Assembly: GCA_029224185.1 (NCBI GenBank)
Contig: CM055193.1
Location: forward strand, 15,419,669 to 15,483,668
DNA from: Karalla daura
Taxonomy: Eukaryota; Chordata; Actinopteri; Chaetodontiformes; Leiognathidae
Direction: 5' to 3'
Length of the DNA: 64,000 nt
The position numbers and the translations under genes were made by a program. Under the pieces are notes generated by a model. The model had not been told where the DNA came from. It ran no database searches and worked only from the letters and a program-made list of their open reading frames with translations. Below, piece by piece: positions 1 through 14,270 of this stretch (its first letter is position 1; every line of letters begins with the position of its first letter).

Positions 1-3000
1 GTTTGGGATAATCTCACTGGCACGTCTTAGCCATCCTGTTGTTCCCCGCGTTAAGCTCTTTGGCGATTTAATGATGATGTCAGTGCTTTTTTCGGTCTCT
101 TCAGACAAAAGACTGATGAGGTGAACACATGTGCCTGCCACCGTTGTAAACAAACCGACGCCACGCTGTGCATACACTCCAATTACATCAGTTTGTCTGA
201 AGTAATAGTATTCATTATGCAGAGTGGACCCTTTGATGAGGTCACGGGATGATTTCACTGCTGCATTAATGTGCAAGAGGCAGTTCAGTTTAAGTGGGGC
301 AAATGTTTATGACCCACTCATGTTTAGCATTTTCATCAAGAAGCTTACAGTGAGTTGGAGTCCCAAAAAGATGAAGGGATGCACGCATGCACCCAAGTAG
401 AGGCCATGCAGGCTACTTGTCCGCCTGTTGAGGAGCAGTGCTGACATTTTTAAGTCACTGGTGTGGCCTGGGATCGAAGGAGAAAACCCACATTCATTTA
501 ATCGAATCGTATTGAAGTGAATCGTTGAATTGTGTTTGAAATGCTCGTAGCACAAAACAAACAAGATATGAAATGAATGAGTGGATCAATGGATGGATTG
601 ATCTGTGCATGGCGCTGTCGTAATTACTGTAATTATTTGGCTCTGATAGGGGGCTAAATGCACCGTTAGGAATGCATTGTTTATGTGTTTGTAATCACAC
701 TAATGGTTTTGCTGAGCATCCATTTAATGTAAAATATTGATATTTATATGGATGTGGATTATTATTATGAGCCTAAAGATATTCATTTTAATTGACCAGC
801 AAATGTTACTAAATGACACTTGATGTAAGGATTGAGGATTGTTAGCCATACAACTTGAAATTTAGCTTGCAGTTCAGAGTCTTTACTGAATTGTTTTAGA
901 TATGAGAAGGAATGGTGTGTGTGCCCTGCGAGGGAACGGTGACCTGTCAGGGGTGTATGTGGCCTAATGTAACAACATGTAAGATGATTTAATGTAATGA
1001 GGATTTCATATTTTTTTAACCCCCATCAACAATAAGATTCGATTGCCGTGCAATCAAATCTAGTGATTTGAGCAGCCTTTCTGAGCAAAGTGTCCTTGAG
1101 TTCATGCGCTGTCATGGCTGCCTGCTAGAACTGTGACCCCGGCTGTGACTGTGCTGCTTTTTGTCCAATCTAGCATCCATCATCCAACCTGACTCTCATT
1201 ACATTACACAGGCTGCCTCCCCAGACTGCAGCCTCCTGTGGTTCTTAAAAAAAAGAAAAAAGAAAAAGAAAGAAGAAACACAAGACGACCACGACAGCTT
1301 CTAAAGCCGTATCCATGACAACGTGGTGAGCGAGTTCGGCTACTGATATCCAGTGTCTCTATATCCACGGTTCATGAGGAGTAGAAAAACAAACTCTTAA
1401 ACAACCTTTATGGAGCCTTGAAACTCATCCTGGCAGAGAATCACACAGGATCGACATTTTAGCAGATAAAACCATAACACCACGTCTGTATTTATCGCCA
1501 GCACACTGTGGCTGCAGCATTTCATCACAGACGATTGTGTTTAATTTCATTTGCACGGCACAAGCGGACCTGTATCCTTGTTCTCTGTGTATAGTAAACA
1601 CGTGAGCACGAGGGCCAAGTGTGCTAAACCCGTTAAACTCGGCGGCTGCTTGTGCAGTGGTTGAGATGAGCACCTGATGCAGATTAATACCTAAGCCAGG
1701 GAAAGGTTGCCTCTGCAGACCACGGCGCATGCTGTGACACACTTACTGCCTAGTGCTGCATCATCACAGGCTGCGGCCCAGGGCATGTCATGGATGAAAT
1801 CATCATGTCTGCAGCACTCTGTGGCAACAACATAAAAAAGAATCATAATATATCAAATTGTCACACCGTGAGAACTTTTATTTCTGTGCAAAGCTGCTGA
1901 ACATTATCTGTGCATGTAAACATTTCGTCACAAAAACTGGCTTTTTATCTTTTCTCATCTTGACCTGACAAACCTGCTCTTATTCTCATAAATCAACAAT
2001 AGGATCGTCTTCTGGGTTTCATATTAGGAATCTGTCCAGATGATGTTCATCTTCCTCCGCGATGAAGATGCTTTGTCTAACTTCTCATGACAAACTAGCC
2101 TATTTATTTACTGAAGCACTGAACAAAGTTTAGTGAAAACACTTTTTCTAATTTTCTTAACATTTACATCTTTACATGCAATATAAATGTATACATGTAA
2201 CCTGTAGCAATACCAAATATAAAGGGTCCTGCTTTCACAAAATAGTTTAACACTCAGTCATTTTCGTTTAATTGTAACAATGATGATGGAAATATGAAAG
2301 TACAGTGCAGTGTAGAAGTAAAGAAGCACATCGGTTCTCCTGGATTACCATAGGTGGCAGTGTGTGTTTCTCTTCCTCTGCAGACACATGCTCCTGTTTG
2401 CCACTGTAATCCTGAAGGTGACACAACTCTCGAGAGTAGGTAGGGTAGAGTATTCAATCCAATCCAATTTTGATAAAAAGGGACAATTCAAAGGGACATA
2501 GTTGTACATGCAAACATAAAAGAGGAGGGTCATGTTGGACGAAGGTGAAAAAACCATACAGGGTAATAGCATAAAATAAGATGCATACAGTACAAATTAT
2601 TGCATGTATAGGTAATGTGTTATTTGGTGGTATGGTAACTGTGTTTTCCACCAATAGAGGAAAATAGTGTAAAATAAGATTTTAATATAAAAGAAGAAAT
2701 GTTTTGGCAGTGTCTACGTCAGCAGTGAATTCAGGTGTGAGGTGAATACAACAGCTTGGTTCGTGCAGTGGCACTGAAATGAACTGCAATGAAAAGAACC
2801 GTGTATTTATAGCGAGTTCATTGGAATATAGTCCAGATTCAAGGTTAACCCTGCAGATCGGCAAGGCTGAGAGAACAAAGCACCATGGATTTATCAGCGC
2901 GCAGCGCGGTTACTCTGCTGATATTTCAGAGTGCTCATCAAGGTCAGGGCATCTGGCCTCGCACACCTCCATCAGATAAAGGACTGGTGACTCAGATACA

Positions 3001-3168
3001 CTGGACCGTCTCACTCCAGAGGCAGCTCACCTTGTCTCCCACACATTCCTACCAATGTAGCTATAGAAGTATTACTTAACTTTACTGAACTTAGTTCTAT
3101 TAGACAGTTAAATAGCTAATGCTATGTGTTCTCATATACTGTATTTCAGTAGTGCACCCTCACTTCAG
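1..3168. other. intergenic stretch without recognised gene
   Basis: No exon with recognisable protein similarity and flanking splice signals was found on either strand. Open frames here are short and their translations show no domain. It is AT-rich with a purine-rich patch near 1250-1275. A short imperfect hairpin lies at 1035-1061 (11-base arms, one mismatch, 5-base loop). The region probably holds upstream regulatory DNA of camk1g, but nothing specific supports that. Confidence 0.5.
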
Positions 3169-3563
<395 letters not shown>

Positions 3564-3839
3564 ACTTTGTCCATCCTATTGAGTCCAGTGTGCAGCACTG
3601 TCGGAGTTGTGCAGTAAAGCCTCGTCACATCCACCTTGACTTGGGGTGATGTGGTTAGGTGCAATCCGTCGGTCAGACAGTGGTAAGCCTGCAGGCTGCT
3701 GCCCTCAGCCTGCAGCCTGCAGCGCCTGTTCCCTGCGCTGACCTGCAGCTGCAGGACATACGATGACGCAGCAGCGGCGGCGGTGTCGGCGGCGGTAGCA
3801 CAAAGCTGATCTGCAGTCTGCACCTGAAGTCTCAATGAG

Positions 3840-4038
3840 CACCTGAGCCCCGCCCCCTGGCCTCTTCATCTCTCTCTATCTCTCTCTCGCCCTCCCTCCC
3901 TCCCTCTCTCTCTCTCTGGATGTAATCTCTCCATCCTGGCAACAGGCAGCCTACTTGTTGGGTCCCAGACACAGTAATCCATCCAGACCTCTGCGAGCAG
4001 CTGCAGTCAGGAGAGTCACAGAGCCACAGAGACTCTAG
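3840..4038 (+). promoter_or_regulatory. camk1g: camk1g putative promoter and 5' untranslated exon
   Basis: A GC box (3848-3857, Sp1-type) is followed by a CT-rich tract (about 3867-3917). A candidate noncoding first exon ends at 4038 in a good donor (TAG followed by GTAAGC). The matching acceptor is at 5286, so the second exon starts at 5287, 28 bases before the start codon. No TATA box is obvious. Exon and promoter limits are inferred from splice signals, not from transcript data. Confidence 0.5.
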
Positions 4039-5314
4039 GTAAGCATCTCTCAGCCCTGCATCTTTGATTCTACTTGTGTTTCCAGCGCTACCAGTGATGA
4101 CAGTTGTTGTTTTTCTTTATGCATGCGGTTCTGAGTAACGTTGATGCTGCCTGTGGAGGGGGTTTTACGCAGCGTTTTGCGCGACAGCTGTGCCTGATGT
4201 GAATTTACCCGCTGGTCCGTGGTGGTGTTTGCCGCAGAGTGAGGCTGTGTAGGGACGGAGGGAACCCCCTCACTACCTCCATCCTACCTCCATCCTTCTC
4301 AGTTATCCCACTGATCAGCATGTGTGCGCTCTGCTGTGCCTTTCCCCCACTGCTCCAGAGTGCGGATTCCAGCTGCATGTTGACTTATTCCAGTTCTGCA
4401 TTTCTGTTTATGTTATGTTTATTTGCGTCTATTCTGAGAGAAAATCAGTGGAATCAGAGCCAGATCCTGCATCTGTTTTTTTTTCTGCAGAGAAAAGACA
4501 CAAAAAGTGCAAGTGAGCAAGAGTCAGCTCCAAAATCTATTGTATTTAAGTTCATGTGTATGCTTTGGAATTTAAGTGCATTATTTTTTGTATGCTAACA
4601 GTGATCACTACTCTAAGCTTCAATCGGTTGTGCATAGACATTTATGATCGTTACAGCGTGTTAAAGCTGTTTTGTTCTGCCTCGGCATTTACCTGTGACA
4701 TAAGGTCAGGTCTCCAGATCAAGAGTTGTTAATCCCTTATGTAAGAGAAAAGAGGACAAGGAACCAAACTGGGTGACCTGTTCGTTTAACTTACCCCTAA
4801 TTCTTTCAGCAATCTCCACCTTTACTGGATACGTCACTCACAATTTCCCTAATCCAAGTTGATCATTTTATCTCCAGATACATATTTTCTGTCAAATTCA
4901 GAGATGGATAGATTTCCTTCTTTTCCATTTTTTCCTGATGGTTGCTCGGCCTCGCTCATACTCTGGATCATACAGGATCCTCCTCCCTGGCAGCTCTCCA
5001 TACCTGCAGTACCTGTCTGCTCCTTCTAGCACGGATTAGTGCATCAACCTTTTGTCTGCCAGACAAAGACTCATGTCTGTCTGTCATCCGTCCTAATGCA
5101 GACAGTCTGAGTCTTGTCGCAGCAGACACATCAACCTTCATACCTGCCTCCTCATGTCTATTCAATAATCCATGAGGACATAATATGATGAGGGAGTCTG
5201 GACATTAAGCCAGGATTATTGTGGGGCCGTTGTGGAGTTGATAAACTTTTATACTTAAGGTGTTTCTGCCCCCTCGGCTCTGACAGAGAAATCCCTGCTG
5301 AAGCACCTGCAGAC

Positions 5315-8300
5315 ATGGGTCGTCAAGAGGCCGACTATGTGTGGAAGAAGAACACGGAGAACATCCAGGAGATCTTTGACATCATGGAGGAGCTGGGATC
5401 GTGAGTACAGTTTACTTTGTTTTCTTTTCCCATTGATGGGAAGGTGAGGAATATTGCCCCAATTTACAAATCGCCTGTATCATCAGAGCATTTATCAGAA
5501 TTGGGAAAAACTGAGCCAAAAAATATTTTTTTGGGTGGGGGGATGAGAGAGACATTAGGATGATCTTTATGTCTCCAAAAAGGGACAGACAGGCAATCAA
5601 TTTTCTCAACTTGCTCTTATAATTTACTGAGCTGATGATTTTTCAGTTCTTGTTTAGTTTTGTGTATGTTTCCTAGCTTTGCAACTCAATGCATTGTGTA
5701 GCAATTCTGCATTTCTGCTTGTTTGTTTAAAGTGCTACGAAGCACATGCAGTGTATAACCTCTGTCTTAACCTGCTGTGGACATAGCATGATTACAGACC
5801 CTCAGCATGCTGTTTAAATTGGTGGACAGATTATTGCTTTGATTGGATTGGCAGGAAAAGGCCTACTTAACCGAGGTCTAAGACAACAACACGTTCTGGC
5901 TGTTACTGACTGTCCTGATAGTGTCTGACAAATCAGATCAACTGTTCATTCATAAATTCACGCATGTATTTAGCGTTAGGTTGTCTGCCAAAAAAAAACC
6001 CATAAAAAGCTGATCAGGGTGACCCCATTTCTCTATTATACATTTTGTTGTCTCTCTATCCAGTGCGAGAATTGGAGTCCCTGAATATTGTTTGCTGGCT
6101 GCACAAAACAAATCATATGGAGTGTTCCTGACTATTGCCTCTGACATTAAAAGAGAGAATGAAAATAGATATAAGGAATACAAAATGAAGGCAATATAGC
6201 CTGGAGAACAAAACCAATGACTGAGAAAAATTGAATAGAATAACATAGAATGTTTATCATCTGATACAAAACTCACTTATCTGAAATACAGAAATACTTC
6301 ACCAGTAGAGCATCTGCCAATAAAGAGTCAACAGGTCAGAAGAAACTAGAAAATAAATGTAAACTGGCAGATCGAATCCAATAGAAAGCAGAGAGCAGAT
6401 AACAGAAAAAAATCCAAGAAGAGAAGACTATGTGGACGATTTAAGTTGCTTTCTGCAGACTTGAAAATAACAGTGATGAAATGCAGCAGTTGTTTATAGT
6501 TAGAGAACTGATGATGGGAACTGAGTTCAAGTTTACCTGCAGACATTTCAAACAGTCATTTGCACTTTGCAGCTTGTTGCTGCAGACTGTGCACACACTC
6601 CTGTCAACGTCCCACAAACAGCCTGCAGTTCTGGCTTAATTTCAGCATTAATGGGTACTCCACGAGTGGCAGGGCAGCAGCAGATCAGAAGCCAGCAGTA
6701 AATAAAGAGGCCAGAGCAGCCAGAGACAGACGTCAGCATGTTGCTGGAAAACAGAGCGGATTTGTGACCTAAACACGCAGGAGGCGAGACCCAGTGGAGT
6801 CCAGGATCTCATCCAGGCCCCATTAGTCTGCTGCAATTACGCTTATTTCCCCTAACAGCACTATGGAAAAACTGAACGAGGGCATGCGGCGGAAGTTTGT
6901 TTTCTGTTACGCCTCATTTAAAGCATTCGAGACAGAGTGAAGATTCACAGAATTACAGGCAAACGTCCAAGGGGGAGATGGGGAGACAGTGTTGCTGTCT
7001 GAGTGATTTCGCTGGTCCGCTTTCATCTCTGTCGAAAGTGTCAACAAAGTGAAGCCCCTGGGCTGTTTTGCCCCTGTCTCCAGTAGTTTTTTTTATTTCT
7101 TCCTGTTTCCATTACAACAAAGAAGAGGGGGAATCCAGAGGGGAGAGGAGACTGCGTAGAAAACCAAATAGAGCATTTTCCCATTGGGCCTCATCACACG
7201 CAGTGCAAACAACATCCTAATGGTTTCCTGGTAATCAGGACACAGTCTCTTCAGGGGATGCCACTGCTACTCCCAGTTAAGACTCCAAAAGTAAATTCAT
7301 TCTGGTCCACTTTCTGAGAGTCAAGCGCTGAAATTTTACATGTCGGTCCGGGATTTCTGATTGACCTTTGTCATTGGGCCAGAGAGGACACGGTCTGACA
7401 TTTACGTTCCAGGCTTGATTGATGATTCCTCTCGAGAGCGGCATTAAGCTTCGAGGAGATCTGAGGAAGAAAATGAGCTTTGGTTACCAAGGAGAAATCA
7501 AACGAGCAATGGGACGCGATGGCTCTGACGACATTGCGGGGGTGGCTTCTTCCTGTGAGCCTCCTTAGGCGCCCAAGACACAATTCACTTAGTGGGGGGA
7601 AAAAATGATGTGATCCACTCTGTGGTGTGTGCGCGCTTTGAAAAGTGCTTAAGCAGGTGTCTGTGTGTCACTCTTCATTAGAGCACAGGCCTTTGGGGTC
7701 AGTGTCACCACCTTCCAGACAAAGGGCAGGGTCGAGGCGTCCCAGCCCTGCCCTCTGGCCTTCACACCTGTCTGTGGCCTGACCTGTACAGTGTGTGTGT
7801 GTGTGTGTGTGTGTGTGCGCAGCAGCTTTGCTGTTCCTTAGGCTCTCTGCCGCACATGCTCAGTTTCTGACCTGCGTGCCTGCAGCCCTCCGCCGGCCAC
7901 CGTTTCCGTTGCGTCAGGGATAAAGGGCTTAATCCACCAGGTAGAACAACTATTCCCAGACAGCCCTGAAGATAGCAGGAACACAGCGCAGCGCTCAGAG
8001 GCCAGTAATAAGCCCCTGACATGTTACGCCACAGAGATCTCTGCTAGACCTTAATTGAACCCCTTGATATTGCTATTTCTGCTGAATCCTTATTTATGTA
8101 ATCCTAAATCTCCAAGAAGAACATGATGAAGCTACAGTACAGCATCCCTAGTAATTACTTATGGGAACATGCAGAACAGACACTCTGCAGTGGTTACAGA
8201 CAGTTTTCAAGTAGAGAATGAACTAGAATAGTGAATTTAATTTGACTAACTGAGATAAAGGATTAACTGAACAAAATCACCAAATGTCTCATGTACAATA

Positions 8301-10798
8301 ATTAGTTTCAATGTGATTATTTCTGGTTGCACTGGAGTAAAACTGTAATGCAGTATTCTTATTTTAATTCTGCCTGGATTTGCTGTTTCCAGTTTTTACA
8401 TCAAGCTAACGTATTGAACATCCATTTCTTCAGCTTATTTTCTATGACTTCATTGAAAAATAAAGATATTCTGTTTAATGTAAAACATGAAAACAAGGCG
8501 ACCAAGCTTCTTCAGTTTTTAAATTAGGTTCAACGTGTACTCAAACAGCCAACTGACACATTACCGCAAGGTTTTAATCAAGCCAGAGTCAGAGTCACAT
8601 CAGTCACATTTGAGGCATGAACACAAATGGGGAAATGGGGCCAAACAAATCCCTGATTGGCTGAGGAAAATGAACGAGGCCTCCGCTTTCAATCTTCGGC
8701 TGTTCTTTATTCAAATGAGGACAAAAACTCATTTCCTCTGACGAGTCTGGAGATGTGTTATCGCTTTTTGTACGATTCAAAGCAATCACTGCCTCCATCA
8801 CTGATTAATCATTGTGCATGTGTGTGTGTTGTAATTAACAGTGGCGCCTTCTCAGAGGTGTACATGGTGAAGGAGAAGAAGACGGGCAAGTTGTTTGCCA
8901 TGAAGTGTGTGAAGAAGAAACAGAAAAGAGACCAAAACCTGGAGAATGAGATCGCTGTGCTGCGAAGGTGAATTTTCCTGAGCTTTCATTTCATATTCTG
9001 TCAGACAGCATCCCACTGAACAGCGCTCTCTATTCCCCGTCCTGTCGACACTGAAAATGTGTGAAATCCGTGGTGGGGTTCAGTTTCACTGAAAGTGCCT
9101 TGTTACGTTCACAGGATCAAACACGAGAATGTGGTGGGACTGGAGGATTTCTACGAAAGTCGGACTCATTACTATCTAGTCATGCAGCTGTGAGTTTTCC
9201 TCTATTAACTATATAATCTCCTCAAGCGTGCCAGCTACTTGCTACTCCTAAGAGGCTTTAAGCTCAGGTTTTGATGGCCGGGGGGTATCTTCTCGCCAGT
9301 GTTTCAGGCGGAGAGCTCTTTGACCGTATACTGGACCGGGGCGTGTACTCAGAGAAGGACGCCAGCAGCGTTATCCAGCAGGTGCTACAGGCCGTCAGCT
9401 ACCTGCACCAGAACGGCATCGTGCACCGTGACCTCAAGGTGGGAATCACATTATACAATGCACCGGTATATTTAGAGTAAGCCAGGAGATGGTGGTTTAT
9501 GTGACATACCTGCATTTAACCACCAGTCACAATGCATCCATCAGTCAGCTCTACTGCAGCATCCTGAACAGTCACTCGGGGGTTAATCATCGTATTTGAA
9601 CAGATTAAATATGTTAATCATAGTACTTGCTGTCATACAGAGTTAGTTGAGAAGAGCCATATTCGTCTCACATCCAGTATAGACTTTTCTTATATCCTCT
9701 TGGTAAAATTTGAACAGGAAATAGAGAGTATGATGAACACAGAGTATTTGGGGAATTTGATTCCTTTAGAAAGAGCAGAAAATCCTCAGGACAGTGTATT
9801 TGCTCTATGCCTGAAAGTATGATTTCTTTTTTCAAATCCTTTCTAACTCTCAGCACGAAACAGAATAAGGAAGCAAAATCCGTGTTTCGTTTAAAGAGAG
9901 TTCAGGGAGTTCAGAATAACAGAGAGTGAAATGTCCTAGAGCTCAGGTGAGGAAATACAGGGTTTTGTACATCAGTGTGTTAACAGCCATCCTCTCTTTG
10001 CAGCCTGAGAACATCTTGTACTACAGCCAGGAGGAAGAGTCCAAGATCATGATCAGTGATTTTGGCCTGTCCAAGATGGTAGACAATGATGTCATGTCAA
10101 CAGCATGTGGGACACCAGGATACGTAGGTGAGGAAACATGTCCGCCTCATGAATTATGTATTATGTGTAACGTTTCTTAGTTGGGGGTGGGGTGTGATGT
10201 GCTGAAAGTGGGTCGACGTAATGTAAACCCCACAGAAACAACAATGGCTCAGCTTTGACGTTCTCCTCTCATGTTTAGCTCCTGAAGTCTTGGCCCAGAA
10301 GCCCTACAGCAAGGCAGTGGACTGCTGGTCTATTGGAGTTATCACCTACATCTTGTAAGTAGAAAATCAAAGGGAATGTGTGACCATAGACAAAGCCTCG
10401 CTCTGTCTCTCTCTGTATTAAAAAGACAAGATTTCCACTAAACACAGCTGGCTGTACACCTGCATATAGATTAAGAATTCATGGGTTCAGCCATAGCACC
10501 ACCTGCTGAGCATACACTCAACCGTATAGCGTTATCCTGTACATACAGGTGAACAAATGTGTCTCAATATTAATATGTCTTCTTCCTTTTTTTCCCCTTG
10601 TGTGGCAGGCTCTGTGGCTATCCCCCATTTTATGAGGAGAATGAAACACGTCTGTTCTCCAAGATTATGAAGGCGCAGTACGAGTTCGACTCGCCCTTCT
10701 GGGATGACATTTCAGAATCTGGTAATTACACCGAGCATTAGCGCTGATGCGCCGCATATCTCACTGCAGACGCTTTGCCCCCAGAGCAAGTAGTCATT

Positions 10799-10862
<64 letters not shown>

Positions 10863-12223
10863 ATCTTGTCATCTGCAGCAAAGGATTTCATCCGCAACAT
10901 GATGCAAAAAAATCCCAGCATGAGATACACCACCGACCTGGCCCTCAGACATCCCTGGTAAGTGTCATCACCAGCCTGTTATTACAGTCTAGAATAAATT
11001 TGGAGAAGGGCTTTTTCAGGCAATAAGTCGACAGCACAGTGCAGTGTGGTTGGATCTTATGAGCAAAGATAGACAGATTGCTCACTCGTCTCGTTTTTTT
11101 TAGCTGCTGTAGTTTATTATTCTGATTAGTCAGCCATTTTAGCGACTCTAAAAACACACACTCGTGTTCGTAGATGTGAGACGGGCGTGTGCGGGAAGCA
11201 GTATCCACGCAGTGTTATATCACACGGATCGGTCCAGCACTAACGTCAATCCTTGAAATGAATGACTTCAGTTCCGTTGTCCCGTTTCCAGGATCATTGG
11301 AAAGACGGCCCGCAGCCAGGACATCTACTACTCAGTCAGCGTTCAGATCCAGAAGAACTTTGCCAAGACCAAGTGGAAGGTCAGCCCTCCTGGTTTCTTG
11401 GCCCTGGTGTGATAAGCTCATTAAGGGCATTCAGTTTATAGTAGATTAATCGGGTTTCCACGTAAATCCTTCCTGATTAGTAACAGTTTAATAAGATATT
11501 GTTCTGTAATCAAGGCCACTAATGGCTGATGTAGGGCTGTTACTGTCAATCAGACTTGATTGTTCGACAGTAAAAATGATTCAAGTACATGAAACTGCTC
11601 AGATTTGACCTCTTGATCTATTAGTGTGTGGTCCTCTGATCCCGCTGTCTATTCACCCTTCACAGCAAGCCTTTAACGCAGCGGTGGCCATAAACCACAT
11701 GAAGAAGCTGCAGCTGGCCCACTCTGAGCTGGTCCTGAGGCAGGCCAGCATCCCCGACATCAAGGTCGTCGATGTGTCCTCCCCGACAAAGACCCGCAAA
11801 CGTCTCGACCCTAAAGCGGAAGAGGTCAGCGGCAAAGTGAATGGGACGAATCACATGTCTCTGCCCACGAGCCACGTGGACCTGAAGAGCCACATCCACC
11901 CTTTGAAGGCCACACAGAGCCAGTGTGGCGGGCACCACACACCCACCATCGCCGAGCAGGGCAAACACGTCTACCACTCAGAGCCGGCCAACCTCAACGG
12001 GTCCGTGCCAACCTCTCATATTTTCCCAAGATTATATACTTTATATTTTGTCTTTGACAACATGGGTCAATATATAGAGTCTCAGTGTGACTAATGCATA
12101 ACTGCAGAATTGCCAGTAATTTTCTGGCTTCTCTTCCCACCTAACCACTTTCCTCTTTTTGCTTGCAGGTTTGGTAAAACCAATGAGAAACCTGTGCAGA
12201 CTGGAGTTTGCTCCATCATGTGA
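5315..12223 (+). CDS. camk1g: calcium/calmodulin-dependent protein kinase type 1G (CaMKI gamma), 11 coding exons
   Basis: Ser/Thr kinase activated by Ca2+/calmodulin and by CaMK kinase. Coding exons: 5315-5400, 8842-8967, 9115-9189, 9300-9438, 10004-10127, 10279-10354, 10609-10721, 10879-10957, 11292-11379, 11666-12000, 12169-12223. All junction phases close, giving 431 residues (human about 476). Seen: glycine loop GSGAFSEV (28-35), catalytic lysine K50 in FAMK, HRDLK (138-142), DFGLSK (161-166), activation-loop STACGTPGYV with Thr175 as the expected CaMKK site, and an autoinhibitory/calmodulin-binding segment from about residue 304 (FNAAVAINHMKKLQ). The protein ends in CSIM, a CAAX prenylation box that marks the gamma isoform and predicts membrane anchoring. 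The last intron has a weak donor (GTCCGT), so the anchor may be optional. The neighbouring g0s2 matches the human 1q32 order. Confidence 0.95.
10799..10860. repeat. (GT)n microsatellite in camk1g intron 7
   Basis: A nearly pure GT run of about 60 bases that ends only 18 bases before the acceptor of camk1g exon 8 (exon starts 10879). A short pyrimidine-containing spacer remains between the repeat and the acceptor AG. Confidence 0.95.
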
Positions 12224-14270
12224 AGGTCTGCATGACGTTTATGTGGAGAAAAAAAAATATTACTTGGTAGGTGTTGTTCAATAACATGTTTCTAAAGATT
12301 GATAAAAAATTACAGTAGCTGAAGTTCTATTTTAGCGGAATTGATGCTTTTGTAGATTTGCTGTTGGGTCCAAACAGACAGTCGTTTGTATAAATACAGA
12401 TGGGAGAGGTGTTAGATATACTGAAAAAAATAATATATAAAAAAATAATATTAAAAAATATTAAATAAATAAATGAAGTAATTGTATTTTAATTAGACCT
12501 TCATTCAAACAAGTGCCCTTAATACATTTGACTTTATAGCTTTGATATACTGCATTTATCAAAGATTTATGGACACTCAAGTGTTAAGTTAATAAGACAC
12601 CATACAATAATGGATACTGAAGGTGCATGTCTAATTCAAACCCAAAGGGTCACCAGCTAAACAGGGAAATAATGTATGATAAACACTATCAAAAGCATGG
12701 AAACAGCATAGAGAGAAAAAAACACAATAATCCATTAAAAACATGATACAATCCACAGACAGCAGACACAGATTTTAAGCTACAGTAGTTTTGAAATGGT
12801 TGGAGGCATCATTCCCATAACTCAGTCATTGAGTTATGGGAATTGAAGCAGTGATATCGGGATGACACATCGGTGCAACCGCTTTAGACAGTGATACATG
12901 ACTTACACATTGCAACAGTTGAAAGTCTAAGCCCAGTAAAGTCCAGACAAAAACAGGGAATTACTGTAATCAAGACGACAAATATAGCAAAGCTGTTCTT
13001 TTTAGCTTAGTTTCTACGAAAAATAAACAGGATTCCTTACTGGGACACTAAAAGGTCTTACTGTCAAAGTAGTTATTGAGAGCAGTGCTGCAGGACCAAC
13101 ACATGGCTGTACTTAATCAGTCCGTCTTTGACTTTGAACTGATCTGGCTGTGAGTAGCATGTGTAACTTTCTGATTGTTGCAGGTAAAAGTCTGTTTGTT
13201 ATTGTGTGTGCGTATGTCTCACACCATGTCTTTCTGCTCTCTGCAGGTCAGTGTTGCTGTGCTGACTCAGCATGCGGCCGTTTTGCGTCTGCGGGTCCCA
13301 CGGTACTGAGAGTCAGGACATTGATCCCCTGTTGGACCCAAATGTTGTGCGCTGTCCACGCAGTCGGAGGGACATTTGATTTTTGGAAAGAGTGCCTATG
13401 TAACCTCCCAGCAACTACCCGGAAGCATGCATGCACACACACAAACACAGACACACACACATACACGTTGTACACAAGTTCAAACGCACAAGACTCACTC
13501 ACAAGTCAGATGCACAGGGTAGAGTTCAGTCAAACAGGACGGCTCAGACAGTATTGGAGGGCTCACCTGCTGCTGGGGCTCCATGTCGGTGTCCAGCTCC
13601 TTCATGGTGAATCAGTCCGGACCTCTGAGCTCATTACGACTTTATAATGCATCACAGTTCGCGCCAACTTCTGGTTATTGATCAGAGCGCAATTAGTTCA
13701 TTTATCACCTAGTGACAGGATTTATTGAGATCTTGAGGCTACATGAAAGTGAAGAAAATGCACACGCTGCTGTAAAGCTGATTATTGTGTTTCATGTGTA
13801 AACTATTATCCTTTAGTGCAATAGAATATACGGAAGAACTGCATGCTTGCTGCTTAAAAGAAAAAGCCATACGTGGATAATCTATCGTGGTAAAGTTCTC
13901 TTATTTTTACTACCTTTGTTGTGTTAATTATTATATTTTTTTCTAAAGTATTTCTTTTTTTATAAAAAAACTAACCATGAGACAATAAAAACAAACAAAA
14001 GCATCATATATATTAAAAATTGTTAACAGTGTAAATGCCACAAGTATAGTTATAACTTGCCAACTCTCATGCCACCGACCTGCAAGAAAACAAAAAGTTA
14101 TTATATTCACTGTAATAAATGTTGTTTTGTTTTTTGTTTTCCACTCACTGTAACTGGTTCATTCTGTACAGTCTACTTGTGGCTTTGTATTAATGCATTC
14201 AACTGATCTGATTTATGTGTTATTATGAAACGTCTATGTGCTCATCAATAAAGCTGTACAGAACCTCCAT
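12224..14270 (+). other. camk1g: probable camk1g 3' UTR
   Basis: Noncoding, AT-rich sequence after the camk1g stop codon. A polyadenylation signal AATAAA at 14247-14252, followed by a GT-rich stretch, is the best distal end; an earlier AATAAA lies near 13984. No other gene was recognised here. A CA-rich patch lies at about 13434-13466. The 3' UTR could instead end earlier or be spliced, since the sequence has several plausible splice-like sites. Confidence 0.5.
12811..12843. repeat. perfect 14-bp hairpin, 5-base loop
   Basis: The arms 12811-12824 and 12830-12843 are exact reverse complements (ATTCCCATAACTCA and its complement) around loop GTCAT. It lies in the probable camk1g 3' UTR, so the transcript could form a stable stem. 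Function unknown. Confidence 0.9.

Noticed and set aside
13150..13647. 165-residue plus-strand frame downstream of camk1g
   Set aside because: It lies in the probable 3' UTR, includes a CA-rich repeat and shows no similarity to kinase C-termini or other proteins.
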